Source of the DNA: Rugamonas brunnea
Lineage (GTDB): Bacteria > Pseudomonadota > Gammaproteobacteria > Burkholderiales > Burkholderiaceae_D
Assembly (NCBI RefSeq): GCF_014042345.1
Contig: NZ_JACEZT010000002.1
Location: forward strand, 367,346-431,345
Length of the DNA: 64,000 bases
Direction of reading: 5' to 3'
Shown here: in pieces, positions 8,226-17,102 of the stretch
How the letters are laid out: each line of letters begins with the position of its first letter
How positions within the stretch are numbered: position 1 is the first letter of the stretch
Made by a program: the position numbers and the translations under genes
The notes under the pieces: model-generated
What the model saw: the letters and a program-made list of their open reading frames with translations, nothing else
What the model was told of the DNA's origin: nothing
Database searches by the model: none

Positions 8226-9014
8226 ATGGCAATCGGATTGATCATCATCGGCGACGAAATCCTGTCGGGCCGGCGCACCGACCAGCACTTCACCAAAGTG
8301 GTGCAGATGCTGGCCGAGCGCGGCTTGCAGCTGGACTGGGCCGAAGTGCTGGGCGACGACCCGGCCCGCATCACGGCCACGCTGCGCCGCACCTTCGCCA
8401 GCGGCGACATCGTGTTCAGCTGTGGCGGCATCGGCGCCACGCCGGACGACCATACGCGCAAGGCGGCCGCCGATGCGCTGGGCCTGCCGCTGGTGCTGCA
8501 TGAACAGGGCAAGCGCAACATCCAGCAGCGTATTCTGCAGATGGGCGAGGAGAGCGGCCAGCCGGCCGACCTCAACTCGCCCGAGAACCTGCACCGGCTG
8601 AAGATGGCCGAATTCGCCGAAGGCGCCGCGCTGATCCCCAACCCGTACAACAACGTGGCCGGCTTCGCGCTGCGCGAGCACTACTTCGTGCCCGGCTTCC
8701 CCGTCATGGCCCATCCCATGATCGCGTGGGTGCTCGACCACCACTACGCCCACCTGTTCCACCGCGCGCCGCACAGCGAGCAATCGGTGCTGGTGTACGG
8801 CACGGCCGAATCGGCGCTGACGCCGCTGATGGAGGCGCTCGAAGCGCAGTTCGCCGGCGTCAAGGTGTTCAGCCTGCCCAGCGTGGGCGACGCCAACACG
8901 CGCCGCCACATTGAGCTGGGCGTGAAGGGCGCGCCCGAACCGACGGCCGCCGCGTTCGCCCAACTGTGCGCCGAATTGTCGCGCCTGCAGGTAGAGTACA
9001 AGCACCTCTCTTGA
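8226..9014 (+). CDS. Molybdopterin-binding (MoCF) domain protein, CinA N-terminus-like
   Basis: A 262-residue protein containing the MoaB/MogA-type molybdopterin-binding fold: GLIIIGDEILSGRRTDQHF at the N-terminus and FSCGGIGATPDDHTRKAAADALG near residues 70-92. This is the N-terminal module of CinA proteins; the C-terminal nicotinamide-nucleotide amidase domain is absent, so this is a stand-alone form common in betaproteobacteria. Biochemical role uncertain (molybdopterin or nucleotide handling). The start MAIGLI at 8226 follows GAGGACTGAC. It lies 45 bp after the EI24 gene on the same strand, so they may be co-transcribed. Confidence 0.85.
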   Translation: MAIGLIIIGDEILSGRRTDQHFTKVVQMLAERGLQLDWAEVLGDDPARITATLRRTFASGDIVFSCGGIGATPDDHTRKAAADALGLPLVLHEQGKRNIQQRILQMGEESGQPADLNSPENLHRLKMAEFAEGAALIPNPYNNVAGFALREHYFVPGFPVMAHPMIAWVLDHHYAHLFHRAPHSEQSVLVYGTAESALTPLMEALEAQFAGVKVFSLPSVGDANTRRHIELGVKGAPEPTAAAFAQLCAELSRLQVEYKHLS

Positions 9015-9058
9015 CGCCTCGCGGCGCGCCGTCTTCACGGCGATACGCGCCGGGCGCG

Positions 9059-9120
9059 AACGGCGTTCCCCCAGCGCTTCCCCGCCGCTTCTCCTGCGTG
9101 GCGAACGCCGTTGTTTTTTT
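9059..9120 (+). terminator. Putative intrinsic terminator after the MoCF-domain gene
   Basis: AACGGCGTTC (9059-9068) pairs perfectly with GAACGCCGTT (9103-9112), followed by a seven-T run at 9114-9120. The loop is long (34 nt), which lowers confidence. The remaining gap to 9398 shows no supportable gene. Confidence 0.6.
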
Positions 9121-9398
9121 GCGAAAAGCCCCGGCGAACGAAGATTTTTCTGCGCACCGGCCCATCCATGTGGCGCCGATGTGGTGGAATGGATAGCAGG
9201 CTGCGCGTGTCGCGCGACCCGGTCAACGGGGTGTGCGCCACGCGAGTTAAGTGCAAAAGAAGGTGCGCTTGTAACGCAGCCAACTAAGTAGTGAACATGG
9301 CAAGCATCCGCTGTCGCGCGCCCGCTGTTCACCACGGCCATGTGGATGCGGTGCGGCGCGCAGTGTGACTGAACAAACGACTGACCGGTTTGAATCAT

Positions 9399-12300
9399 AT
9401 GTTAAGCAATCGACGTTTCCGCCGGCCCCGCATCGTCCTGCGCGCGGTGCGCAAACTGCGCGCAGGCGCGGCCGCCATGGGCTATGGGCGGCGCCGCCAT
9501 CTGCGTGCCGTGCCCCCGCCCGCAGCCGTTGACGAAGCCGTGCTGCTGGCCCACACCCAGCCGGCCTCGCCGCCGCCATCCGAGCCGGTCCAGAGCAAGC
9601 GCTCGCGCAACGCCTTCATCGTCGCCATGCTGGTGCTGCTGTCGTGCGGTGTGTACTGGGTGCTGCAGGAAATCCGTACCTCGACCATGCAAGCGCAGTT
9701 CTTCTCCGGCCTGGTGGGCAAGCTCACTTACCGCGTGGAGCCGGGCCCCAGCGCGGCCATCCGCTTCCCCAAGGACAGCCCGTACGACGAGCGCCTCGGC
9801 TACGCCAACATCCCCGACTACCTGGGCAAACTGAAGACGCGCGACTACACGGTCACGGCCCAGTCGCGTTTCTCGCCCAAGCTGGTCGAGCTGACCGACA
9901 TGGGGGTGTTCACCACCTACCGCGAAAAGACCAAGACCGGCCTGGCCATCGTCGATTGCCGCGCCCAGCCCCTGTTCACGGCCAGCTATCCCGAGCGCGT
10001 GTACGGCAAGTTCGAGGAAGCGCCGCCGGCGCTGGTGCGCAGCCTGCTGTTCATCGAGAACCGCGAACTGCTCGACAGCAAATACCCGAAACGCAATCCG
10101 GCCGTCGAATGGGACCGCCTGAGCAAGGCCGTGCTGGAAAAGACGGCCAGCACTTTCTCCGGCGGCCACCGGCCGGCCGGCGGCAGCACGCTGGCGACCC
10201 AGATCGAGAAGTACCGCCATTCGCCGGAAGGGCGCACCAGCACCCTCAAGGACAAGCTGCAGCAGATGGTGTCGGCCAGCCTGCGCGCCTACCAGCAGGG
10301 CGAGGATACCTCGGCCGTGCGGCGCCAGATCGTGATCGATTACCTCAACACGGTGCCGCTGTCGGCCAAGCCCGGTTACGGTGAAGTGAACGGCATCGGC
10401 GACGGCATGTGGGTCTGGTACGGCCGCGACTTCGCACAAGTGAACCACCTGCTCAGCGGCAAGCTGGACCAGCCCGACAGCGCGCTCGCCTTCAAGGAGG
10501 CGCTGAGCCTGATGATTGCCCAGCGCCGCCCCAGCTACTACCTGGGCGACGGCACGGCCGACCTGGAAACGCTGGCCAATTCGCACCTGCGCCTGCTGGC
10601 CCAGGAAGGCGTGATCACGCCGGCCGTGCGCGACGCGGCCCTCAAGCAGCGCCTGCATCCATCGGCCGGCTCCGGCGTGCAGGCCGCGCCGGCCATGACC
10701 TATGTGACGCGCAAGGCCTCGAACGCGGTGCGCACCCACCTGGCCAGCCTGCTGGGCGACAACCGCCTGTACAACCTGGACCGGCTCGACCTGAGCGTGG
10801 TCAGCACGCTGGACGCGCGCGCCCAGAAAGCCGTCACCCAGGTGCTGCGCGATCTGCGCGACCCCGAGATGGCCAAGGCCGCCGGCCTGACCGGCAAGGG
10901 CATGCTGGGCAACGGCGACCCGGCCCACGTGGTCTACAGCTTCACGCTGCTGGAAAAGGGCGAGCAGGCCAACCTGCTGCGTCTGCAGACCGATAACTTC
11001 GACCAGCCGCTCGACATCAACGAGGGCGCCAAGCTGGACCTCGGTTCCACGGCCAAGCTGCGCACCCTGGTCACCTACCTCGACATCGTCGACCAGCTGC
11101 ACACGCGCTACGGCGGCATGGACACGGCGGCCCTGAACAAGGTGGTGGTCGATCCGCAGGACAAGCTGTCGCAGTGGGCCATCGACTACTTCAAGGCGCT
11201 GCCGGTCGACAAGGGCGGGCGCGAGCTGACGCCGATGCTGAACGCGGCCATGGAGCGCAAGTACTCGGGCAATCCGGGCGAGGGCTTCTTCACGGGCGGC
11301 GGCCTGCACCACTTCGGCAACTTCTCCAAGGAAGACAACAGCAAGATCCTGACCGTGACGGAAGCGCTGCGCCACTCGACCAACCTGGTGTTCGTGCGCC
11401 TGATGCGCGACGTGGCCAAGTTCTACATGTTCCAGTCGCCCGGTTCCTCGGCCTCGCTGCTGCAGGACGCCGACGATCCACGCCGCGCCGAGTACCTGGC
11501 CCGCTTCGCCGACAAGGAAGGGCGCGAGTTCCTGAACCGCTTCTACGTCAAGTACAAGGGCAAGAAGGGTGACGAGCTGGAGAAGACGCTGCTGGCCAAC
11601 ATCCGCGGCACGCCGGTGCGCCTGGCCGTGATCCACCGCACCCTGTATCCGGAAGCGACCGAAGAGCAGTTCGCCGCCTTCCTGAAGGACAACCTGCCGT
11701 CGCAGAACGAAGTGCCGCCCGAGCGCGTGGCCAAGCTGTACGAGCAGTACGCGATCGACAAGTGGTCCTTGGCCGACCGTGGCTACCTGGCCTCGGTGCA
11801 CCCGCTGGAAATGTGGATGGCGGCCTACATGCTGACCCATCCCGGCGCCACGCTGAGCGAGATGACGGCCGCCAGCGAGCAGCAGCGCCAGGAGGTCTAC
11901 CAGTGGCTGTTCAAGACCCACCACAAGCACGCGCAGGACAAGCGCATCGCCGGCCTGCTGGAGATGGAAGGCTTCATGAAGATCCACGCCCAGTGGAAGA
12001 AGATGGGCTATCCGTTCGACTCGCTGGTGCCGTCCTACGCCACCACGCTGGGCGCCTCGGCCGACCGGCCGGCCGCGCTGGCCGAGCTGATGGGCATCAT
12101 CGTCAACGGCGGCATCCGCAAGCCCAGCCAGCGCATCTCGTCGCTGCACTTCGCGGCCGGCACGCCGTACGACACCCAGGTGGCGCCCGGCAAGAGCACG
12201 CTGAGCGAGCGGGTGCTGTCGCCGGAAGTGGCGCGCGTGGTGGCCGACGCCATCCGTGGCGTGGTCTCGGACGGCACGGCCAAGCGGGCCCGCATGGCCT

Positions 12301-12680
12301 TCGTCAAGTCGGACGGCAGCGTGATCCCGGTCGGCGGCAAGACCGGCACCGGCGACCAGCGCTTCGACATCTTCGCGCCCGGCGGCCGCCTGATCGAGTC
12401 GCGCTATGTGAACCGTTCGGCCACCTTCGTGTTCAACATCGGCGAGCGCTTCTTCGGCAGCATGACGGCCTATGTGCGCGGGCCCGAATCGAAGAACTAC
12501 GACTTCACCAGCGCGCTGCCGGTGCAGTTGCTGACGGTGCTGGCGCCCAGCCTGATGCCGTTGATCGAACCGAATCCGGTCAAGCCGGCCACCATCCAGA
12601 ACGTGGCCGCCGGCACGGCCGCAGCCGCCGCCGCCGCCGCGCCGCTGCCGCCGTGCGGCGGGGGCAGCAACGGCGGCTGA
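9399..12680 (+). CDS. Large bifunctional penicillin-binding protein (GT51 + transpeptidase)
   Basis: A 1093-residue peptidoglycan synthase that polymerises lipid II and crosslinks stem peptides in the periplasm. A basic cytoplasmic N-terminus precedes one membrane helix near residues 70-88 (NAFIVAMLVLLSCGVYWVL). The glycosyltransferase region has IENRELL near residue 220, in place of the usual ED..F, and GGSTLATQIEKYRHS near 262. The penicillin-binding domain has all three motifs: STAK near 550, STN near 659, KTG near 980. Length and motifs are unlike classical PBP1a/1b; it resembles a divergent betaproteobacterial class. The start is uncertain: ATG 9399 is used; a TTG at 9390 is also in frame. 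The C-terminus is Ala/Pro/Gly-rich. Confidence 0.87.
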   Translation: MLSNRRFRRPRIVLRAVRKLRAGAAAMGYGRRRHLRAVPPPAAVDEAVLLAHTQPASPPPSEPVQSKRSRNAFIVAMLVLLSCGVYWVLQEIRTSTMQAQFFSGLVGKLTYRVEPGPSAAIRFPKDSPYDERLGYANIPDYLGKLKTRDYTVTAQSRFSPKLVELTDMGVFTTYREKTKTGLAIVDCRAQPLFTASYPERVYGKFEEAPPALVRSLLFIENRELLDSKYPKRNPAVEWDRLSKAVLEKTASTFSGGHRPAGGSTLATQIEKYRHSPEGRTSTLKDKLQQMVSASLRAYQQGEDTSAVRRQIVIDYLNTVPLSAKPGYGEVNGIGDGMWVWYGRDFAQVNHLLSGKLDQPDSALAFKEALSLMIAQRRPSYYLGDGTADLETLANSHLRLLAQEGVITPAVRDAALKQRLHPSAGSGVQAAPAMTYVTRKASNAVRTHLASLLGDNRLYNLDRLDLSVVSTLDARAQKAVTQVLRDLRDPEMAKAAGLTGKGMLGNGDPAHVVYSFTLLEKGEQANLLRLQTDNFDQPLDINEGAKLDLGSTAKLRTLVTYLDIVDQLHTRYGGMDTAALNKVVVDPQDKLSQWAIDYFKALPVDKGGRELTPMLNAAMERKYSGNPGEGFFTGGGLHHFGNFSKEDNSKILTVTEALRHSTNLVFVRLMRDVAKFYMFQSPGSSASLLQDADDPRRAEYLARFADKEGREFLNRFYVKYKGKKGDELEKTLLANIRGTPVRLAVIHRTLYPEATEEQFAAFLKDNLPSQNEVPPERVAKLYEQYAIDKWSLADRGYLASVHPLEMWMAAYMLTHPGATLSEMTAASEQQRQEVYQWLFKTHHKHAQDKRIAGLLEMEGFMKIHAQWKKMGYPFDSLVPSYATTLGASADRPAALAELMGIIVNGGIRKPSQRISSLHFAAGTPYDTQVAPGKSTLSERVLSPEVARVVADAIRGVVSDGTAKRARMAFVKSDGSVIPVGGKTGTGDQRFDIFAPGGRLIESRYVNRSATFVFNIGERFFGSMTAYVRGPESKNYDFTSALPVQLLTVLAPSLMPLIEPNPVKPATIQNVAAGTAAAAAAAAPLPPCGGGSNGG

Positions 12681-12794
12681 TGCTGCCCCGGGCCGTGCGC
12701 CGCGCCACCGCGCGCGCCCGGCCCGCCGCCGCGTCCGTGCGGTCCGGCGTGCGGCGCTTGCAAAACAGCGCAATTGTTGGCAAGGTGACAGCCC

Positions 12795-14198
12795 ATGAAA
12801 CCTGTACGCCACACCATGTCGAAAATCCTCAAGTTCACGCAATTTTCCGTGCGTGACCTGCTCGTCGCCGCCGCGCCTACCTTGCTCGCCATCGTCGGCG
12901 TCTGCGTGCTTGCCTATGTGCTGGTCGATCCGTCGCCGCCGCGCCACGTGGTGCTGTCCACGGGCCAGGAAAACAGCGCCTATGAACAGATCGGCAAGAA
13001 ATACGCGGCCGCCTTGGCCAAGCACGGCGTCAAGGTGACGCTGATGCAATCGGCCGGCTCGGGCGAGAACCTGCGCCGGCTCAAGAGCGGCGCCGTCGAT
13101 ATCGCCTTCGTGCAAAGCGGCTCGACCGACGAGGCGGCGGCGGAGCGGGAAGGGCTGGTGTCGCTGGGCAGCCTGTTCACGGAACCGATGTGGCTGTTCC
13201 TGCGCGAGACCAAGGGCAAGCCCATCACCCGCCTCACCGAACTCAAGGGCAAGAAGATCAACTTCGGCCCCAAGGGCGCCGGGGCGCCGCGCTTGTTCAA
13301 GCAGGTGCTGGCGCTGAACGGCATCGAACCGAATGAAGTGATCCGCAGTTCGCTGGCCAACACGCCGGCCACGGTGGAATTGCTGGAAGGGCGCATCGAC
13401 GGCCTGGTGTTCACCTCGGCGCCGGAAGCGCCGCTGATCCAGATGCTGCTGCAAACGCCGGGCATCCAGTTGTTCGATTTCGACCAGGCCGAAGCCTACG
13501 CGCGCAAACTGCCCTTCCTCAGCCATGTGGTCCTGCCGCGTGGCATCGTCGATCTGGGCCGCGACATACCGCCCGTCGATTACAACCTGATCGCGCCCAC
13601 GGCCACGCTGGTGGCGCGCGACAGCCTGCATCCTGCCCTGATCGATTTGTTCGTGCAGGCGGCCGCCTCGATCCACAGCGGCGCCGGCTGGTTCCAGCAG
13701 CAGGGCCAGTTCCCGTCCGCGCGCTACACGGAAATTCCCGTCGCGCCCGCCGCGGCCAAGTTCTACAAGGACGGGCCGCCGTTCCTGCAACGCTACATGA
13801 GCTTCTGGCTGGCCAATTTCTTCGACCGCATGTGGGTGCTGGTGCTGGGCCTGGGCGCGCTGATCCTGCCGCTGTCCAAGGTGGTGCCGCCGCTGTACGT
13901 GTGGCGCATCCGCTCGCGCGTGTACCGCTGGTACGGGCAGTTGCGCACGGTGGAGCAGGCGCTGGAGGATGCCCAGTCGCAGTCGCAGGGCGAGCGCCGT
14001 ATGGAGATCTATGCCGCGCAGTTGGTGCGGCTCAATGAGATCGAGGAACTGGTGAACCAGATTTCCATCCCGCTGTCGTTCGCGGATGGCTTGTATGGCT
14101 TGCGCAGCCATATCAATTTCGTGCGGGAGCGGGTGCTCAGCCTGCTGAACGAGGCCGCGCCCGCGGGGCCGGTGGTGCCTGCGGCCGTGCCCGTCTGA
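12795..14198 (+). CDS. Orphan TAXI-family solute-binding protein with two membrane anchors
   Basis: A 467-residue protein containing a TAXI-type TRAP substrate-binding domain: VVLSTGQENSAYEQIGKKYAAAL, LMQSAGSGENLRRLKSGAVDIAFVQSGSTD, and LKGKKINFGPKGAGAPRLFKQVLALNGI. An N-terminal membrane helix (about residues 21-43) is present, and unusually a second one follows the binding domain (about 345-367, MWVLVLGLGALILPLSKVV), after which comes a basic segment and a predicted coiled coil. No TRAP permease gene is nearby, so classic transport is doubtful; it may be a membrane-tethered sensor or partner. It starts 115 bp after the penicillin-binding protein gene on the same strand. Confidence 0.82.
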   Translation: MKPVRHTMSKILKFTQFSVRDLLVAAAPTLLAIVGVCVLAYVLVDPSPPRHVVLSTGQENSAYEQIGKKYAAALAKHGVKVTLMQSAGSGENLRRLKSGAVDIAFVQSGSTDEAAAEREGLVSLGSLFTEPMWLFLRETKGKPITRLTELKGKKINFGPKGAGAPRLFKQVLALNGIEPNEVIRSSLANTPATVELLEGRIDGLVFTSAPEAPLIQMLLQTPGIQLFDFDQAEAYARKLPFLSHVVLPRGIVDLGRDIPPVDYNLIAPTATLVARDSLHPALIDLFVQAAASIHSGAGWFQQQGQFPSARYTEIPVAPAAAKFYKDGPPFLQRYMSFWLANFFDRMWVLVLGLGALILPLSKVVPPLYVWRIRSRVYRWYGQLRTVEQALEDAQSQSQGERRMEIYAAQLVRLNEIEELVNQISIPLSFADGLYGLRSHINFVRERVLSLLNEAAPAGPVVPAAVPV

Positions 14199-14242
14199 CG
14201 GGGCCGGCCGCCGGCGGCGTCACCAGAGGGGATGGGCGCGGT

Positions 14243-14701
14243 TCAGGCGCCCAGCCACGGCAGGCCGGCCCGGCACCAGCCGTTGACGTTCTTGCGGTGG
14301 CCGTTCTCATCCTTGTCGCCTTCGAAGCCTTCCAGCACGTCGTAGCAATGTTGATAACCAAATTCCGTGGCCAGCTTGGCCGCGTGGCGCGAACGCACGC
14401 CGGAGCGGCATAAAAACAACAGTACCTGGTCCTTACGGGCCTGGCTGTTGAGCTGCTCGATGAACTCATGGTTGGCCACGCCACCAGGGTAGGTGGCCCA
14501 CTGCACCGCACCATGTTGGGTCTCCGGGATGGCCACACGGCCCACCCAGTCGCGCTCGGCGTTGGTGCGCACGTCGATCAGCTTGATGTGCGGGTCCGCT
14601 TGCAGCAGTTCCCACGCCTCCTGCGGGTTGACGGCGCCGGCGTACGGCCAGTCCTTGCTGCGGGCGCGGGCCAGGGCCAGGATTGCATCTACATCGCTCA
14701 T
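14243..14701 (-). CDS. Rhodanese-like domain protein
   Basis: A 152-residue single rhodanese domain protein, likely a cytoplasmic sulfurtransferase. The active-site loop CRSGVRS is intact, with the catalytic cysteine near residue 97 (LLFLCRSGVRSRHAAKLA). IDVRTNAERDWVGRV is the usual CH2A segment, and the C-terminal EGFEGDKDENGHRKNVNGWCRAGLPW is typical of a proteobacterial clade. The start at 14701 gives the conserved MSDVDAIL; a longer in-frame start at 14959 would run into the glnA regulatory region. It is divergent from glnA. Confidence 0.9.
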   Translation of the reverse strand: MSDVDAILALARARSKDWPYAGAVNPQEAWELLQADPHIKLIDVRTNAERDWVGRVAIPETQHGAVQWATYPGGVANHEFIEQLNSQARKDQVLLFLCRSGVRSRHAAKLATEFGYQHCYDVLEGFEGDKDENGHRKNVNGWCRAGLPWLGA

Positions 14702-14802
14702 GTTATGTTCCGGAAAGGAGATTAAGTTTATTATAGAGGCCCTGAACGTCCGTGACGCGCGCACGCACCAAACGAGGGCATTTTTCGCATTTTTTTCGAA
14801 AA

Positions 14803-14819
14803 TGCACGAAATAGGTGCA
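14803..14819 (+). promoter_or_regulatory. NtrC-binding site 1 upstream of glnA
   Basis: TGCACGAAATAGGTGCA matches the NtrC enhancer consensus TGCACC-N5-GGTGCA at 11 of 12 defined positions. It is about 150 bp upstream of the sigma-54 promoter, a normal enhancer distance. Confidence 0.85.
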
Positions 14820-14831
14820 TTTCCGCAAAAT

Positions 14832-14848
14832 CGCACCATAATGGAGCA
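14832..14848 (+). promoter_or_regulatory. NtrC-binding site 2 upstream of glnA
   Basis: CGCACCATAATGGAGCA matches the NtrC consensus at 10 of 12 defined positions. Its centre lies 29 bp from that of site 1, about three helical turns, as expected for cooperative binding. Confidence 0.75.
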
Positions 14849-14953
14849 GTCTTGCGCTGGCGCAAACCAGGCCCATTTGGCTGGCCGGACGATTTTAGAA
14901 TCATTTGCCAGCAAGTTCCAAGTTGGTTCTGGCAGATGGTGAGAATTTTGAGC

Positions 14954-14969
14954 TGGCACGGATACTGCT
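14954..14969 (+). promoter_or_regulatory. Sigma-54 promoter of glnA
   Basis: TGGCACGGATACTGCT fits the -24/-12 consensus TGGCACG-N4-TTGCA with exact GG and GC spacing. Transcription would begin near 14980, leaving a leader of about 90 bases before the glnA ATG at 15073. Confidence 0.85.
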
Positions 14970-15072
14970 TAACCCGATGATGAGTTTCGGTCGCACTACA
15001 CGGGGACGCGCAGAACATCCGCGCACGCACAGTTGGTCGGCTCACCCACACATTCCCTTTTAGGAGATACGC

Positions 15073-16488
15073 ATGGCATTGACAGCCGCAGAAGTGATGA
15101 AGATGGTGAAAGACAACGAAGTCAAATTCGTTGATTTTCGTTTCGCCGATACCCGTGGTAAAGAACAGCACGTGACCGTGCCCGTGTCGCACTTCGACAT
15201 GGACAAATTCGAGTCCGGCCACGCCTTCGACGGTTCGTCGATCGCCGGCTGGAAAGGCATCGAAGCATCCGACATGATCCTGCTGCCTGACCCGAACACG
15301 GCCAATATTGACCCGTTCATGGAAGAAACCACCCTGTTCATGCAGTGCGACGTGATCGAACCGTCGGACGGCAAGGGCTACGACCGTGACCCACGCTCCA
15401 TCGCCAAGCGCGCTGAAGCCTACCTGAAATCGTCGGGCCTGGGCGACACCGCCTACTTCGGTCCTGAGCCAGAATTCTTCATCTTCGACAGCGTGCGCTG
15501 GAAAGTCGACATGTCCGGCTGCTTCGTCAAGATCGAATCGGACGAAGCTTCGTGGAGCACCGACAAGGAAATCGAAGGCGGCAACAGCGGCCACCGTCCA
15601 GCGGTCAAGGGCGGCTACTTCCCAGTGCCACCAGTCGACAGCTTCCAGGACATGCGTTCGGAAATGTGCCTGATCCTCGAATCGCTGGGCATCCCGGTCG
15701 AAGTGCACCACCACGAAGTGGCCGGCGCCGGCCAGAACGAAATCGGCACCAAGTTCTCGACCCTGGTCGAGCGCGCCGACTGGACCCAGAACCTGAAGTA
15801 CGTGGTGTGGAACGTGGCGCACAGCTACGGCAAGACCGCCACCTTCATGCCTAAGCCTATCGTGGGCGACAACGGCTCGGGCATGCACGTGCACCAGTCG
15901 ATCTGGAAAGACGGCAAGAACCTGTTCGCCGGCGACGGCTATGCCGGCCTGTCCGACACCGCGCTGTTCTACATCGGCGGTATCATCAAGCACGCCAAGG
16001 CACTGAACGCCATCACCAACCCAGGCACCAACTCGTACAAGCGCCTGGTGCCAGGCTACGAAGCCCCGGTCAAGCTGGCCTACTCGGCCCGTAACCGTTC
16101 CGCTTCGATCCGTATCCCGCACGTGGCCAATCCTAAGGGCCGCCGCATCGAGACCCGTTTCCCAGACCCACTGGCGAACGTGTACCTGTGCTTCGCCGCG
16201 CTGCTGATGGCCGGTCTGGACGGTATCATCAACAAGATCCATCCGGGCGAAGCCGCTTCCAAAGACCTGTACCACCTGCCGCCTGAGGAAGATGCACTGA
16301 TCCCGACTGTCTGCACCTCGCTGGAAGAGGCGCTGGACAACCTGAACAAAGACCGCGAGTTCCTGACCCGTGGCGGCGTGTTCAGCGATTCGATGATCGA
16401 TGCTTACATCGAACTGAAGATGCAGGACGTGCAGCGTATGCGCATGACCACGCACCCGATCGAATTCGACATGTACTACTCGCTGTAA
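15073..16488 (+). CDS. glnA: Glutamine synthetase type I
   Basis: Dodecameric cytoplasmic enzyme making glutamine from glutamate, ammonia and ATP. At 471 residues it is the standard bacterial type I length. Signatures: [16 protein letters not shown] near residues 52-67, the ATP-binding [16 protein letters not shown] region near 262, and NRSASIRIP near 341. [10 protein letters not shown] carries the tyrosine (about Y400) that GlnE adenylylates. The ribosome site TTAGGAGATACGC precedes ATG 15073. Codon use is biased to CCA, CGT and GGT relative to most neighbours, consistent with high expression. It heads glnA-DUF4124-ntrB-ntrC and is controlled by sigma-54/NtrC. Confidence 0.98.
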   Translation: MALTAAEVMKMVKDNEVKFVDFRFADTRGKEQHVTVPVSHFDMDKFESGHAFDGSSIAGWKGIEASDMILLPDPNTANIDPFMEETTLFMQCDVIEPSDGKGYDRDPRSIAKRAEAYLKSSGLGDTAYFGPEPEFFIFDSVRWKVDMSGCFVKIESDEASWSTDKEIEGGNSGHRPAVKGGYFPVPPVDSFQDMRSEMCLILESLGIPVEVHHHEVAGAGQNEIGTKFSTLVERADWTQNLKYVVWNVAHSYGKTATFMPKPIVGDNGSGMHVHQSIWKDGKNLFAGDGYAGLSDTALFYIGGIIKHAKALNAITNPGTNSYKRLVPGYEAPVKLAYSARNRSASIRIPHVANPKGRRIETRFPDPLANVYLCFAALLMAGLDGIINKIHPGEAASKDLYHLPPEEDALIPTVCTSLEEALDNLNKDREFLTRGGVFSDSMIDAYIELKMQDVQRMRMTTHPIEFDMYYSL

Positions 16489-16531
16489 TGGCAGCGCGCC
16501 GGCCGCAAGCCGGCGCCCGCCGTATGGCCAG

Positions 16532-16566
16532 AACGCGAGGCGAGCTCCGGCTTTCCTCGCGTTTTT
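16532..16566 (+). terminator. Intrinsic terminator after glnA
   Basis: AACGCGAGG pairs with CCTCGCGTT around a 14-nt loop, followed by a T-run. As in enterobacterial glnA-glnLG, this would end most glnA transcripts and let a fraction read through into the downstream ntrBC genes. Confidence 0.75.
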
Positions 16567-16589
16567 CTTTGGATGTTGTATATTCGGGG

Positions 16590-16606
16590 TGCACCAATGC
16601 TCTTCA
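16590..16606 (+). promoter_or_regulatory. Possible NtrC half-site before the DUF4124-ntrBC unit
   Basis: TGCACCAATGCTCTTCA has a perfect left half-site and a degenerate right half, 11 bp before the DUF4124 start. A TATATT hexamer lies just upstream (16579-16584). It could be an autoregulatory site like those at enterobacterial glnL. Confidence 0.35.
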
Positions 16607-16616
16607 CGGATAGGGA

Positions 16617-17102
16617 ATGACAACACGCTTACTAACGGTACTGGTCTTGCTGGCCGCCAGCGCCGCCGCCAGGGCCGACGGCCCCATCTACCTGTGCGTG
16701 GACGCGGCCGGCCACAAGGAACTGACGGACGCCAATAAGCCGGGCTGCAGACTGCTCGATGTGCCGGGCAATGCCGCGATCCCGGCCCCGCCGCGCCGCC
16801 CGGCGGGCGCGCCGCAGCGGGCTGCCCCGGCCGCGGCCCCGGCCGATTTTCCGCGCGTGGACAGCGCCGAGCAGCGCGCGCGCGACGCCGACCGGCTCGG
16901 CATCCTCAACGAGGAGTTGCGCAACGAGCAGCAGAAGCTGGCCGACCTGCGCAAGGAGTTCAACAACGGCGAGCCGGAACGCCATGGCGATGAACGCAAT
17001 TACGCCAAATACCAGGAACGGGTGGCGCAGATGCGCGACAGCATCAGCCGCTCGGAAAAGAATATCGAAGCCTTGAAACGCGAGATCGCGACTATCCGAT
17101 GA
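16617..17102 (+). CDS. DUF4124 domain-containing secreted protein
   Basis: A 161-residue protein with a cleavable signal peptide (residues 1-20, ending AAARA) followed by the DUF4124 core IYLCVDAAGHKELTDANKPGC, an Ala/Pro linker, and a C-terminal coiled coil (about residues 85-160, heptads such as LGILNEELRNEQQKLADLRKEF). Periplasmic; function unknown. Genes of this type often lie between glnA and ntrB in Oxalobacteraceae and Burkholderiales. Its TGA overlaps the ntrB ATG by four bases (ATGA), so translation of ntrB is probably coupled to it. Confidence 0.85.
   Translation: MTTRLLTVLVLLAASAAARADGPIYLCVDAAGHKELTDANKPGCRLLDVPGNAAIPAPPRRPAGAPQRAAPAAAPADFPRVDSAEQRARDADRLGILNEELRNEQQKLADLRKEFNNGEPERHGDERNYAKYQERVAQMRDSISRSEKNIEALKREIATIR

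Noticed and set aside
7107..9398. Very long minus-strand open frames opposite real genes (for example here and at 9402-14111)
   Set aside because: His/Arg/Gln/Ala-rich translations arising opposite high-GC genes; no homology signal, and the plus strand has clear conserved genes.
14852..14865. TTGCGC/GCGCAA palindrome in the glnA upstream region as an extra regulator site
   Set aside because: Short GC-type palindrome of a kind expected often by chance in this genome; no consensus known to me.
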